DNA of 64,000 bases, taken from NCBI RefSeq assembly GCF_022627325.1, contig NZ_JAETZZ010000002.1:62001-126000 (forward strand), written 5' to 3'. A program made the position numbers and the translations under genes. Positions 1 to 9,354 of the stretch are shown piece after piece. This stretch comes from Pseudomonas putida. Lineage in GTDB: Bacteria > Pseudomonadota > Gammaproteobacteria > Pseudomonadales > Pseudomonadaceae. Numbering within the stretch: the stretch's first letter is position 1; every line of letters starts with the position of its first letter. Under the pieces are notes generated by a model, which saw nothing but the letters and a program-made list of their open reading frames with translations, made no database searches and was not told the DNA's origin.

Positions 1-48
1 CGCCAGCCCCCACTCAGCCGGCCGGCGACAGGGAGATGCTGTGATTAC

Positions 49-1482
49 TCACCCCTGGATATACACCACCTGCGTACGCGTGTACTCATACAACCCGTGC
101 TTGCCATCCGCCCCGCCGATGCCGGACTTGCGCGCACCGGCGTGGAAGCCCTGCATGGCTTCGAAGTTCTCACGGTTGATGTAGGTCTCGCCAAAGTCGA
201 TCTCGCGGCAGGCCTTCAGCGCGGCATTGAGGTCACGGGTATAGAGCGACGAAGTCAGCCCGTACTCGCTGTCATTGGCCAAGGCAATCGCCTCGTCCAG
301 ATCATCGACCACCTGGATCGGCAGTACCGGTCCGAAAATCTCCTTGCGCATGATCTCCATATCCGCCGTACACCCGGCCAACACGGTCGGCTGGTAATGG
401 AACCCGGCGCCGAGGTCGGCCACCTGCCCCCCGGTCACCACCTGCGCGCCCTGCCCTACAGCCGTGCGCACCATCTGCGCCACCTTGTCGAGGCCGGCCT
501 GGTTGATCAGCGGCCCCATGTCCAGGTCGGCCTGGCGCGAGGGGTCGCCATAACGGGTGGCCGCCATGGCTTGGCCTGCCTTGTCGACGAAGGCGTCGGC
601 CACCTTGCGCTGCACATACACGCGTTCGGCACAGTTGCAGACCTGGCCAGTGTTGATCACGCGCGAGGCCACGATGGCTTTCACCGCCAGTTCCAGGTCG
701 GCATCAGCCAGCACGATCGCCGGCGCCTTGCCGCCCAGTTCGAGGTTGAGCTTGGTAATGTTCGGTGCCGCCGCAGCCATGATCCGCGCGCCAGTCGCGA
801 CGCTTCCGGTGAAGCTCACCAGGTCGACACCGGCGTGGCTCGACAGGCTGTGACCAACGCTCGCCCCTTTGCCACCGACTACGTTGAATACCCCCGCAGG
901 CAGGTCTGTCTCGGCCACCAACTGGGCGAACGCGTAGCAATTAATGGGCGTTTCCTCACTGGGCTTGACCACGATGGTATTGCCGGTGAGCAGCGCCGGC
1001 GCCATCTTGCGTGCGATGAGGAAGAACGGGAAATTCCATGGCAGAATCCCCGCCACCACGCCCAACGGCTTGCGCATCAGGAAGATGTGTTCGTGGGTGC
1101 GGTCGCTGCTCAGTACCTCGCCTTCCAGGCGCCGCGCCCATTCAGCCATGTAGTCCAGGTAGTCAGCGGTAAAGCTGACCTCGACCTGGGCCAACGCCGG
1201 CACCTTGCCGCCCTCTTGGGTAATGATCCGCGCCAGGCGGTCGGCATTGGCCCGCACCTTGTTGGCGATCTGGCGCAAGTAGCCTGCCCGTTCGATGGCT
1301 GTCTTCGCCGCCCAGCCCTTTTGCGCCTTGCGCGCCGCTGCAATGGCGCGCTCCACCTGTTCAGCCGGGGTTTCCGGCACCCGGCCGAGCAACTGAGCGT
1401 TGGCCGGGTTGTACACCTCGATCAGCGCCTCGCTGGGCACGAACGTGTTGTCGATGAAGTTCTGGTAGGTCGTGTCAGTCAT
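49..1482 (-). CDS. NAD(P)-dependent aldehyde dehydrogenase (lactaldehyde/AldA type)
   Basis: A 477-residue ALDH-superfamily enzyme that oxidises an aldehyde to its acid. Visible are the Rossmann stretch FTGS (about 224-227), the general-base glutamate in ELGG (Glu248) and the catalytic cysteine in GQVCNC (Cys282); length is normal. The start at 1482 is chosen because AGGAGT lies just upstream; a longer frame reaches 1560 but has no ribosome site. It lies 7 bases after the alcohol dehydrogenase stop, and its ribosome site sits in that gene's last codons, so the two are very likely cotranscribed: the dehydrogenase makes the aldehyde, this enzyme removes it. The exact substrate cannot be read from sequence. 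Confidence 0.88.
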   Translation of the reverse strand: MTDTTYQNFIDNTFVPSEALIEVYNPANAQLLGRVPETPAEQVERAIAAARKAQKGWAAKTAIERAGYLRQIANKVRANADRLARIITQEGGKVPALAQVEVSFTADYLDYMAEWARRLEGEVLSSDRTHEHIFLMRKPLGVVAGILPWNFPFFLIARKMAPALLTGNTIVVKPSEETPINCYAFAQLVAETDLPAGVFNVVGGKGASVGHSLSSHAGVDLVSFTGSVATGARIMAAAAPNITKLNLELGGKAPAIVLADADLELAVKAIVASRVINTGQVCNCAERVYVQRKVADAFVDKAGQAMAATRYGDPSRQADLDMGPLINQAGLDKVAQMVRTAVGQGAQVVTGGQVADLGAGFHYQPTVLAGCTADMEIMRKEIFGPVLPIQVVDDLDEAIALANDSEYGLTSSLYTRDLNAALKACREIDFGETYINRENFEAMQGFHAGARKSGIGGADGKHGLYEYTRTQVVYIQG

Positions 1483-1489
1483 GCTCGTG

Positions 1490-3670
1490 TCACTCCTGTG
1501 GTGTGTTGTCGGCCAGGGGCGGCTGGGCGACGGGCTTGGCACTGAAGCGCTGCCACGCATCGCCTTCGGCCTTCAAGTCATGGGCGCGCTTGATCAGGTA
1601 CTGGTGCACCTGCTCGACCTGCTCGGGGTTGAGGTTGTCGGCGAACGAAGGCATGCCATCGGGTACCCGGCCGCCATAGAGGATGCCAAGGAACATCTGG
1701 TGCTTTTCGGCAGTGAGCTTGCGCAAGTCGGGCAGCACGCCGCCACTGACGGCGTGAATGCCGTGGCACTGCGAGCAGTTGCCGTCATACAGCGCTGCCC
1801 CGGCAGCGACCGTCTGCGCATCGGCGCTCAACGCGGGCGGCTCCGGTGCATCGGCCGGTGGCGCCGGCTCACGCAACTTGGCGTTACCGCCGATCTTGTA
1901 GGTCAGCACCTGGGCGAATGGCTGCACCCCGGCGCGCAGCGACAGCGCCCCGGCAAAGGTGGAGAACGCCCCGCCCCAGCCGGCCATGAACGTCACGTAT
2001 TGCTCGCCGTCCACCGAATAGGTGATCGGCGCTGCCATCACGCCACTGGCGGCGGGCGACTCCCAGAGCTTTTTGCCTGAATCGGCGGCATAGGCGATCA
2101 CCCGGCCATCGGCGCTGCCTTCGAACACCAGGTTGCCGCCAGTGCTCAGGGTGCCGCCGTTGAAGATGGTGATGTACGGTACTTCCCACGCCGGCGCTTG
2201 CTTGACCGGGTCCCAGGCGATCAGCTTGCCCGACCAGCTCTTGGCCATGTCCAACAGGCCTTCAGCGCCTTCGGGCATCATGCCGGTACGCAGCCCCAGC
2301 TGGTAAACGCTCTTGAACGGGTTGCGCTTGGGCGCCTCGGGGATGTGTTCGTAGTAGGCCGACATGATATGCGCCGGGATGTACACCAGGCCCGTATCGG
2401 GGTTGTAGGACATCGGGTGCCAATCGTGGGCGCCCCAGAACGCTGGGGTCACCAGCTTGCGCTTGCCGTCCTTCCAGTAGGCCGCTGCCTCATCGTCGAG
2501 GATCGGCCGCCCGGTTTTCATGTCGATACCCTTGGCCCAGTTCACCGGCACGATGTTCTTCGCCGACAGCAGCTCGCCGGTGGCACGGTCCAGGACGTAG
2601 AAAAAGCCGTTTTTCGGGGCCTGCATCAGCACTTTGCGTGGTTTGCCGTCAATCGGCAGCTCGGCCAGGATCATGTGCTGGGTGGCGGTGAAATCCCAGG
2701 CATCGCCTGGCGTGGTCTGGTAGTGCCAGGCGTATTCGCCGGTGTCAGCGTTGACCGCGACGATCGAGGACAGGAACAGGTTGTCGCCCTTGGCCTGGCT
2801 ACGCCATTTCGGGTCCCACATCGAGCCATTGCCCACGCCGATATACAACAGGTTGAGTTCCGGGTCGTAGGCGAACGAGTCCCAGGCGGTACCGCCGCCG
2901 CCCCACTCGACATAAGCGTCGCCGTGCCAGGTCTTGCTGGCGATTGCCATGGCTTTGTTCTCGGGCGGCAGCTTGGGGTCGCCCGGTACGGTGAAGAAGC
3001 GCCAGGCCTGTTTGCCGCTTTCGGCGTCGTACGCCGTCACGTACCCGCGCACACCGAATTCGGCGCCGCCATTGCCAATGATCACCTTGCCATTGACCAC
3101 CCGCGGTGCCCCGGTGATGGTGTAGCTGCGCTTGGTGTCATCGCGGGTGTCCACCGACCACACGCGCTTGCCGGTCTTGGCATCGATCGCCTCCAGGCGG
3201 CCATCGAGCACGCCAACGTAGACCTTGCCCTGCCACACCGCCACCCCGCGGTTGACCGCGTCACAGCAGGCTTCACCGGCGCGGTGGCGGTCGGACTGCG
3301 GGTCGTACTTCCACAGCAGCGCGCCATTGCGCGCGTCCAGGGCATATACCACCGAGAACGGCCCGGTGGTGTACATCACCCCGTCAACCACGATCGGTGT
3401 CGCTTCCACACCCCGGTCAAGGTCTAGCTTGTAACTCCAGGCAAGACCGAGCTGGTTGACATTGTCCTGGTTGATCGCCTTGAGCGGGCTGTAGCGCTGC
3501 TCGTCATAGGTTCGGCCGTGGCTCATCCAGTTGCCGGGTTCCTTGTCGGCGTCGATGATGCGCTGGCCGTCGACTTCGGCGGCCAAAGCAGGTGCGCTGC
3601 ACGCCAGGCTCAAGGCCAGGCAGCTCAGCAAGTGCGGCAGAGGCCGACGGTGTGGGCCTGTTCGATTCAT
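1490..3670 (-). CDS. PQQ-dependent quinohemoprotein alcohol dehydrogenase (type II), periplasmic
   Basis: 726 residues with a signal peptide (about 1-30), a beta-propeller quinoprotein domain and a C-terminal cytochrome c domain. The adjacent Cys-Cys pair of PQQ dehydrogenases is at 135-136 (EACCDAVNRG); the haem site CSQCH is at 632-636 with a likely axial Met near 673 (GMPSF). This fused haem domain separates it from the haem-free PedE/PedH enzymes and fits the type II quinohemoproteins of P. putida that oxidise short alcohols or glycols in the periplasm. It is the first gene of a pair with the aldehyde dehydrogenase. Neither PQQ synthesis genes nor a dedicated regulator are present in the window. 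Confidence 0.92.
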   Translation of the reverse strand: MNRTGPHRRPLPHLLSCLALSLACSAPALAAEVDGQRIIDADKEPGNWMSHGRTYDEQRYSPLKAINQDNVNQLGLAWSYKLDLDRGVEATPIVVDGVMYTTGPFSVVYALDARNGALLWKYDPQSDRHRAGEACCDAVNRGVAVWQGKVYVGVLDGRLEAIDAKTGKRVWSVDTRDDTKRSYTITGAPRVVNGKVIIGNGGAEFGVRGYVTAYDAESGKQAWRFFTVPGDPKLPPENKAMAIASKTWHGDAYVEWGGGGTAWDSFAYDPELNLLYIGVGNGSMWDPKWRSQAKGDNLFLSSIVAVNADTGEYAWHYQTTPGDAWDFTATQHMILAELPIDGKPRKVLMQAPKNGFFYVLDRATGELLSAKNIVPVNWAKGIDMKTGRPILDDEAAAYWKDGKRKLVTPAFWGAHDWHPMSYNPDTGLVYIPAHIMSAYYEHIPEAPKRNPFKSVYQLGLRTGMMPEGAEGLLDMAKSWSGKLIAWDPVKQAPAWEVPYITIFNGGTLSTGGNLVFEGSADGRVIAYAADSGKKLWESPAASGVMAAPITYSVDGEQYVTFMAGWGGAFSTFAGALSLRAGVQPFAQVLTYKIGGNAKLREPAPPADAPEPPALSADAQTVAAGAALYDGNCSQCHGIHAVSGGVLPDLRKLTAEKHQMFLGILYGGRVPDGMPSFADNLNPEQVEQVHQYLIKRAHDLKAEGDAWQRFSAKPVAQPPLADNTPQE

Positions 3671-4003
3671 GCTCGGTTCTCCGTTCTTGTTATGGACACC
3701 GCATCAGGCGTCGGTAACACACAGAGCAACGGCTGTGCCACTGATAGCACGCGCTCGCCAAACCCCCATGCCAGAGCGGTTCGGCACTACCTTGCAGGGA
3801 ACCACCAGGCCAGTGCCACTGGCGCAGCGATGAAACAATTGCTGCAGGCATGACACAGGTGTGCCAGCCGCTCGCTGGCCCAAAAGGTGCCGAGTTGCAC
3901 GAATAAAAAGCATTGGGGAGCCCGCAGCCGGGGTGCCGGTCCCCCCATTCCCCAATGATCCCGGTATCGTGCGCGCCATTGGTTTTTCACCTTCGGAGCG
4001 GCA
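3671..4003. promoter_or_regulatory. Divergent intergenic region between alcohol dehydrogenase and Old Yellow Enzyme
   Basis: 333 bases without a convincing gene. It must hold the promoters of both divergent genes. The one clear structure is an inverted repeat, CATTGGGGA at 3911-3919 and TCCCCAATG at 3949-3957, whose right arm ends 46 bases before the Old Yellow Enzyme start. It could be an operator or an RNA hairpin in that leader. No sigma-54 motif was recognised. Confidence 0.4.
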
Positions 4004-5101
4004 ATGAAACTCTTCCAACCCTTGCAGATCGGCCCACTGACGTTGCCCAACCGCGTGTTCATGGCGCCCCTCACCCGCCTGCGCAGCCGGGAGCCCGGTG
4101 ATGTACCCACGCAGATGATGGCCGAGTACTACGCCCAGCGTGCCAGTGCCGGCCTGATCATCACCGAGGCTACGCAAATCTCCTTCCAGGCCAAGGGTTA
4201 CTCGGGCTCGCCAGGCATTCACAGCGCCGAGCAGATCGCCGCCTGGCGCCTGGTGAACGAAGGCATTCACGCTGCAGGCGGCCACAGCGCCGTGCAGGTC
4301 TGGCACACCGGCCGTGTTTCGCACACGTCCTTGCAGCCTGGTGGCCAGGCACCTGTAGCGCCCAGTGCCCTGGCTGCCAATGCCCGTACCACGTTGCGGG
4401 ACGAACAAGGCAACCTGGTGCGCACCGAGACCTCTGCACCGCGTGCGCTGAGCGAGGAAGAAATCGCCGGCATCGTCGCCGATTTCGGCCAGGCCGCGGT
4501 CAATGCTCGCGAAGCCGACTTCGACTTCATCGAATTGCATGCCGCCCACGGCTACCTTTTGCATCAGTTCCTCACCCCCAGCGCCAACCAGCGCGAGGAC
4601 CGTTATGGCGGCAGTGTCGAGAACCGCGCCCGTATCGTGCTCGAAGCGGTGGATGCCGCCATTGCCGGCTGGAGCGCCGAGCGCGTCGGTATCCGCATTT
4701 TCCCGTTGGGTGGCTTCAATGGCGTGGACAATGGCGAAGATCAAGAGGCCGCAGGGCTGTACCTGATCAAGGAACTGGCCAAGCGCAACCTGGCGTACCT
4801 GCACCTGTCCGAGCCGGACTGGGCGGGTGGCAAGCCGCTGCGCGATAGCTTCCGTGAGGCTATCCGGGCGGCTTACCCAGGCGTGATCATCGCCGCAGGC
4901 GCCTATACCGCCGAGAAAGGCGAAGACCTGATCGGGCGTGGGTTGATCGATGCCGTGGCGTTCGGCCGCAGCTTCATCGCCAACCCGGACCTGGTGGAAC
5001 GCCTGCTGATCAAGGCGCCACTGAATGAACATCGGCCACAGTTCGACTATGCGAACGGACCGCAGGGGTATACGGATTACCCGTTCCTGCAACAGGCTTG
5101 A
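4004..5101 (+). CDS. Old Yellow Enzyme family alkene reductase (NemA/XenB-like)
   Basis: A 365-residue FMN-dependent TIM-barrel ene-reductase. The substrate-binding His pair and proton donor are visible in [14 protein letters not shown] (His179, His182, Tyr184), as are the flavin-binding start [15 protein letters not shown] and the family block [10 protein letters not shown]. Such enzymes reduce activated C=C bonds, nitro compounds and maleimides with NAD(P)H in the cytosol. GGAG precedes the ATG. It stands alone, convergent with a LysR gene. N-ethylmaleimide reductase and xenobiotic reductase B cannot be told apart here. Confidence 0.92.
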   Translation: MKLFQPLQIGPLTLPNRVFMAPLTRLRSREPGDVPTQMMAEYYAQRASAGLIITEATQISFQAKGYSGSPGIHSAEQIAAWRLVNEGIHAAGGHSAVQVWHTGRVSHTSLQPGGQAPVAPSALAANARTTLRDEQGNLVRTETSAPRALSEEEIAGIVADFGQAAVNAREADFDFIELHAAHGYLLHQFLTPSANQREDRYGGSVENRARIVLEAVDAAIAGWSAERVGIRIFPLGGFNGVDNGEDQEAAGLYLIKELAKRNLAYLHLSEPDWAGGKPLRDSFREAIRAAYPGVIIAAGAYTAEKGEDLIGRGLIDAVAFGRSFIANPDLVERLLIKAPLNEHRPQFDYANGPQGYTDYPFLQQA

Positions 5102-5117
5102 TGGCATGACCGGCCGC

Positions 5118-5145
5118 GCATCTACGGATCAGACGCCGTAGATGC
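5118..5145. terminator. Hairpin between convergent genes
   Basis: A perfect 10-bp stem (GCATCTACGG pairing with CCGTAGATGC, 8-base loop), followed by a second small GC hairpin (about 5148-5162), lies between the converging Old Yellow Enzyme and LysR genes. There is no clear T-run, so termination is inferred from position. Confidence 0.4.
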
Positions 5146-5185
5146 ACCCGGGATGAACCCGGCTTCAGGGGCCTGACGTGCGCAA

Positions 5186-6097
5186 TCATTGTTCCCAGGG
5201 CACGCCCTGCTCCCAGCTCGCCACCAGCAGATCGATGAACCCGCGTACTCGCGGCGACAGGTGGCGTTTGCTGGGGTACACCACCCGAATGGGATCCGCC
5301 GGCGGCCTGTAGGCGTGCAGCACTTCCACCAGGGTGCCGGCGCGAAGGTCCTCCCCGGTGATGTAGGTGGGCAGGTGAATCAGCCCGAACCCTGCCCGTG
5401 CACCATCGAGCATGGCTTCGGAACTGTCGATATTGAGCCGCCCCGGCTCCTCGCACAGGTGCAGGCCCTCCTGGGTGTGAAAGCGCCAGGGCATGGATTT
5501 TTCACCTGTCAGGAAGGCGATCTTGTCGTGCCCGTAAAGGTCTGCCGGCACCTGCGGCACCCCGTGCCGGCGCAGATAATCGGGCGAAGCGCAGGTGACG
5601 AACTGCTGCCAGGCCACAGTGCGTGTGAGCAGCTGTGAGTCTTCCTTGGGTGCACCGATCCGCACGGCCACGTCAATGCCCTCCTCGACCAGGTCGACGA
5701 ACCGGTCGGTAAAGCGGATGTCGGCACGCAGTTCCGGCCACTGCTTGAGGTAAGCATCGAGCACCGGCAGCACATGGCGCTGGCCCAACGATAACGGCGC
5801 GGTCAGGCGCAGTGTGCCGCTGGGCTTGCCGCGCCGCTGGGCCATGGTGGTTTCCACTTCGTCCAGGTCATCCAGAATCTGCCGCCAGCGCTCATACGCC
5901 ACCAAACCCTCATCGGTCAGGCTCAATTTGCGCGTGGTACGGTTGAGCAGGCGTACCGCCATGCGCGCCTCCAGCCGCGCGATGCTCTTGCCCACGGCTG
6001 AACGGGTCAGCCCCAGGCTCGCCGCTGCAGCGGTAAAGCTGCCCGCCTTCGCGGCGCTGACGAAGGCGGTGATGTCGCCGAAGCGGTTGGGTTCCAT
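5186..6097 (-). CDS. LysR family transcriptional regulator
   Basis: 303 residues with an N-terminal winged helix-turn-helix (FTAAAASLGLTRSAVGKSIARLEARMAVRLL, described here in pieces: helix around 20-50) and the LysR effector-binding domain. It belongs to the common subgroup resembling activators and repressors of quinone or aldehyde reductases. The target is unknown. Its promoter faces away from the Old Yellow Enzyme, so regulation of that gene is not implied by a shared intergenic region. Confidence 0.88.
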   Translation of the reverse strand: MEPNRFGDITAFVSAAKAGSFTAAAASLGLTRSAVGKSIARLEARMAVRLLNRTTRKLSLTDEGLVAYERWRQILDDLDEVETTMAQRRGKPSGTLRLTAPLSLGQRHVLPVLDAYLKQWPELRADIRFTDRFVDLVEEGIDVAVRIGAPKEDSQLLTRTVAWQQFVTCASPDYLRRHGVPQVPADLYGHDKIAFLTGEKSMPWRFHTQEGLHLCEEPGRLNIDSSEAMLDGARAGFGLIHLPTYITGEDLRAGTLVEVLHAYRPPADPIRVVYPSKRHLSPRVRGFIDLLVASWEQGVPWEQ

Positions 6098-6164
6098 GTC
6101 CGGTACCTGCAGAGACTCAAGACCCGCTTAGATGGGTGCATATTGCAGTAATGCAAGGGCGTCG

Positions 6165-6866
6165 TTACAGCATCCACTGCAGGCCCTTGATAACCAGCAG
6201 GTGCACCGGGTAGAACAGGTACCCCCAACGCCCCACTGCAGGCACGGGCCAGTGGTCGTGGCGCAGCAGTACGCACCCGACGGGGATGGCCAGGGCCGCA
6301 GCGGCCATGGTCAGCAACGTGACCGGTGCCAGCAGGTGCTCGAACAACCAACTGTTGGTCAGGTTGCCCGCCACAGCCAACAGGCACGGCAGCAGCCAGG
6401 CCACGCCCCCTCGGCTGCGCGCCATCAGCCAGGCGCTAGGCAGCAGGACGCCGGGCAACCCATACATCAGCTGCGCGCTACACCACGTTGCGATCACCAA
6501 GGCGACAAGGCCAATCAGCCGCGCTGCCGCCGTTGGGTGGTGCACCGCCCACGCCACCAGCAGCCCCAAGGTCAGTGTGGGGATCACGCTGAAGGTCTGG
6601 GTGGTGGCGTCCAGCCAACGGTAAGGGCCTTCAGACAGAACCATGAACGTCAGCATCCAGCCCAGGTAGCGCAGGTTGGTGCGGGTGAACAGCCGACCCG
6701 CTGGGCTGCGCCCGACATTCACTGCGATCGCCAGGCAGAACAAGGGGAAGGCCAGGCGACCGACGATGAACAGCCCGTCCGCGGCTGGCCAGATGAAACG
6801 TAGATGGTCGGCGACCATGGTCACGATCGCCGTCCACTTGACCAGGTCCAGCCCTGCCGAACGCAC
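6165..6866 (-). CDS. TraX family integral membrane protein
   Basis: A 233-residue multi-helix membrane protein that opens with the TraX-family signature (LDLVKWTAIVTMVADHLRF) and ends with RWGYLFYPVHLLVIKGLQ. The plasmid TraX acetylates F pilin; chromosomal TraX-like proteins are mostly uncharacterised acyltransferase-like membrane proteins. No conjugation genes are nearby, so the pilin role need not apply. It begins 3 bases after the YdjM-like stop and is probably cotranscribed with it. Confidence 0.8.
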   Translation of the reverse strand: MRSAGLDLVKWTAIVTMVADHLRFIWPAADGLFIVGRLAFPLFCLAIAVNVGRSPAGRLFTRTNLRYLGWMLTFMVLSEGPYRWLDATTQTFSVIPTLTLGLLVAWAVHHPTAAARLIGLVALVIATWCSAQLMYGLPGVLLPSAWLMARSRGGVAWLLPCLLAVAGNLTNSWLFEHLLAPVTLLTMAAAALAIPVGCVLLRHDHWPVPAVGRWGYLFYPVHLLVIKGLQWML

Positions 6867-6869
6867 GCC

Positions 6870-7955
6870 TCAGCGCCCGGGGCCGTCGGCCTGATGCAGG
6901 TACTGGGTGGTCCAGGCGGCCAACGGCAGCGGGGGTTGCTGGTCCAGGATGCGGCGCCAGATCAACGCCAGGTCGTGGCGGTTGAACATCGAGCCTGCTC
7001 CGCTGCCACGCCACGCGGTGGGCGTGTCGGCAACCCATTGCCCCTGAGCATCGCGGTGGCCCATGTTGAAGCGGAAGGTGTAATTGCCCGGGATCCCCAT
7101 GCGCAGGTCGGTGACCACCAGCGCACCGCCCACCTCGTCGTAGCGCAGCCAGTCATCGGTGAACCAGCGCAGCCGCTGCAACAGGGGGTTGTCGGCCAAT
7201 GCAGCGGCAAGCTGCAGGTTACGCGGCAGGCGCTGCATTTCCGGGGGCGCACGGTCGAACACACTGCTGATGCCCTCGTAATAGTCACCCTCCGGGGTCT
7301 TGGCCAGCACGCGCCAGACCAGGCTGTTGAACGCGATCGGCACCGCACGCACGTCGCTGGCGACAACCCCCTGCTGGTCGAGGGCCGCCTGGAAACGCTG
7401 CTCGGCAGCCATGCGCCCGGCCAGGCCGAAACCCAGGTAGGCCGTGCTGAACACCAGGGCCAGGCTCATCAGCCGCAGCGCCTGGGCGCTGACGCCCCTG
7501 ACCGCGGCGTAGAGCACGGCCGCCAGCAGGGGCACGGTATAGACAGGGTCGATGATGAACACACTGGCCCAGCTTTGCGGGGTGAACTGCAATGGCCAGA
7601 ACAGTTGCGTGCCGTACACCGTGAATGAATCGAGGATCGGGTGGGTGACCAGCACCAGCCAGAACGCCAGAAACAGCCTGGGCAAGGTATAGCCTTTGTC
7701 AGGCCAGCGCTTGCGCCCCAGCCAGTTGACCAGCCAGGCGAGCGCCAGGGCCAGGCCGGTCAGCACGAAGATCGAGTGGGAAAAGCCCCGGTGGTAGGTC
7801 ATTTGCGACACCGGGTCGGCGTAGCGGATGACCACGTCCAGGTCCGGCACGGTGCCCAGTACGGCACCGTAGATCAACGAGCGGCGGCCCTGGATACGGC
7901 CGAGCACTGTGCCTTGCAGGGCGGCGCCGAGTACGGCTTGGGTAATGGAGTCCAA
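6870..7955 (-). CDS. YdjM-like membrane-bound metal-dependent hydrolase family
   Basis: 361 residues with several membrane segments and the PF04307-like pattern: MDSITQAVLGAALQGT start, a HRGFSHS histidine motif around 90, and a second THPILDSFT motif. The start codon is TTG: the family almost always begins MDS(V/I)TQ, and an AGGAAA ribosome site lies 8 bases upstream, so TTG is believable. The predicted metal-dependent hydrolase activity has no known physiological substrate. It is the upstream gene of a two-gene unit with the TraX-like protein. Confidence 0.82.
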   Translation of the reverse strand: MDSITQAVLGAALQGTVLGRIQGRRSLIYGAVLGTVPDLDVVIRYADPVSQMTYHRGFSHSIFVLTGLALALAWLVNWLGRKRWPDKGYTLPRLFLAFWLVLVTHPILDSFTVYGTQLFWPLQFTPQSWASVFIIDPVYTVPLLAAVLYAAVRGVSAQALRLMSLALVFSTAYLGFGLAGRMAAEQRFQAALDQQGVVASDVRAVPIAFNSLVWRVLAKTPEGDYYEGISSVFDRAPPEMQRLPRNLQLAAALADNPLLQRLRWFTDDWLRYDEVGGALVVTDLRMGIPGNYTFRFNMGHRDAQGQWVADTPTAWRGSGAGSMFNRHDLALIWRRILDQQPPLPLAAWTTQYLHQADGPGR

Positions 7956-8050
7956 GGGAAGGTTTCCTGAGCGGGCAATACTGGAAACCTAACCCTGCGA
8001 ACCCCGGTGATGCAATTGCTGCTGTGTGACAACGCGTGGCCGGTACGGCC

Positions 8051-9301
8051 TCAGAACAGCTGCCAGGTGTATACCAGGATCAACCGGTTCTCATCGATGT
8101 CGCTGCGGTAGTTGGACCGCGCCATGGCATTTCTCACCCGAATCCCCAGCCCTTTGAGCACACCGCTCTGCACCGCATACCCCAGATCGATGTCTCGTTC
8201 GCGATCCTTGCCCTCGTACCCTTGGCCAGTGTCGACGTTGTTACCGGTGAGGTAGCGCACCGTCGCCGTCAGCCCCGGGATGCCCATGGCCGCGAAGTTG
8301 TAGTCATAACGCAGCTGATAGGAGCGCTCATCGGTGTAGGCGAATTCATAGGTCGGCACCTCATTGCCCAGCGGGGAAATATTGGCGAATACCCTGGGGA
8401 ACGGGCTGTCACCGTACATGGCCTGGTAGCCCGCGTGAACGCTGTGCCCCCCTCGCCTGGCTGTGAGCAGCGAAAAGAATGCCTGGTTGTCGATGCTGCC
8501 CAGCAAGGCGTCACCTTGCTCACGGGCGGTGAAATAGCCCAGGTTGGCACTGAGCACCCAGTCGCCGATCGGTTTGCTGTGCTTGAACCCGGCAAAGCCC
8601 TGGGCATAGATGTCCTGCAGTTGCCCGTACCAGAGGCTGGCACTGGTCTGGTTACCATTGAAGGCATAGTCGCCGCCCACATAGTTGAACGCGTCGCTCT
8701 CGACCTGGCGCTGGGGCACATGGCCGAGCATGGCGTTCATTTTGCCGTCGCCGCCTTCGTTACGCAGGTGCGAGCCGCTCAGGTGCCCGGCCTGCACCGT
8801 CAGGCCGTCCAGTTCGGATGAGCTGAGGCTGACGCCTTGGTAAGTGGGCGGCAACAGGCGGATATCGCTGAAGGTCAGCACCGGCAGGTTGGGCTGCAGT
8901 TCACCGACGCGCAACTCGGTTTTCGACACCTTGGCCTTGAACGTAGGTGCCAGGCGGCTGTACTCGTCGGCGGCTCTGCCATCACCGTGCACCGGGAGCA
9001 GCCCTGTATTGACCCGGTCGGGGCTGCTGTCGAGCTTGATGCCGAGCACGCCCAGCGCGTCGATCCCAACGCCTACGGTGCCTGGTGTGTAACCAGACTT
9101 GAAATCAAGAATGAAGCCCTGAGCCCACTCCTGGGCCTTGGACTGCTGATTGGCGCCGACGATGTCGGAAAAGTCACGGCTGAAGTAGTAGTTACGGGCG
9201 CTGAGGCTAGCTTTGGCATCCGTGAAGAAACCGCCTTCGGCGGCGAGTAACGGTTGGCTGAGCAGGGTCAGCCCGATGGCGACGCAAGGGGTTGGGTTCA
9301 T
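8051..9301 (-). CDS. benF: OprD-family outer membrane porin, benzoate-specific type (BenF)
   Basis: 416 residues: a signal peptide ending LLAAEGGFF (cleavage near 20), then alternating beta-strand sequence typical of the 18-strand OprD/OccK porins, ending in an aromatic residue (…LVYTWQLF) as outer membrane barrels do. OprD porins pass small carboxylates. It is the last gene of the ben operon, 53 bases after benE, which supports benzoate entry across the outer membrane as its job. The substrate is inferred from context and from the P. putida orthologue. Confidence 0.88.
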   Translation of the reverse strand: MNPTPCVAIGLTLLSQPLLAAEGGFFTDAKASLSARNYYFSRDFSDIVGANQQSKAQEWAQGFILDFKSGYTPGTVGVGIDALGVLGIKLDSSPDRVNTGLLPVHGDGRAADEYSRLAPTFKAKVSKTELRVGELQPNLPVLTFSDIRLLPPTYQGVSLSSSELDGLTVQAGHLSGSHLRNEGGDGKMNAMLGHVPQRQVESDAFNYVGGDYAFNGNQTSASLWYGQLQDIYAQGFAGFKHSKPIGDWVLSANLGYFTAREQGDALLGSIDNQAFFSLLTARRGGHSVHAGYQAMYGDSPFPRVFANISPLGNEVPTYEFAYTDERSYQLRYDYNFAAMGIPGLTATVRYLTGNNVDTGQGYEGKDRERDIDLGYAVQSGVLKGLGIRVRNAMARSNYRSDIDENRLILVYTWQLF

Positions 9302-9354
9302 TCCGAAGCTCTCTTGATCTTGTTGTTATGGGTAAAGCGTTGGCGGTACGGACT

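Noticed and set aside
3704..5107. 467-codon minus-strand frame opposite the Old Yellow Enzyme
   Set aside because: The plus-strand enzyme is unmistakable; the antisense frame has no recognisable domain and no ribosome site.
6165..6866. TraX-like gene as evidence of a conjugative element
   Set aside because: No other transfer, relaxase or replication genes are nearby; chromosomal TraX-like proteins are common.
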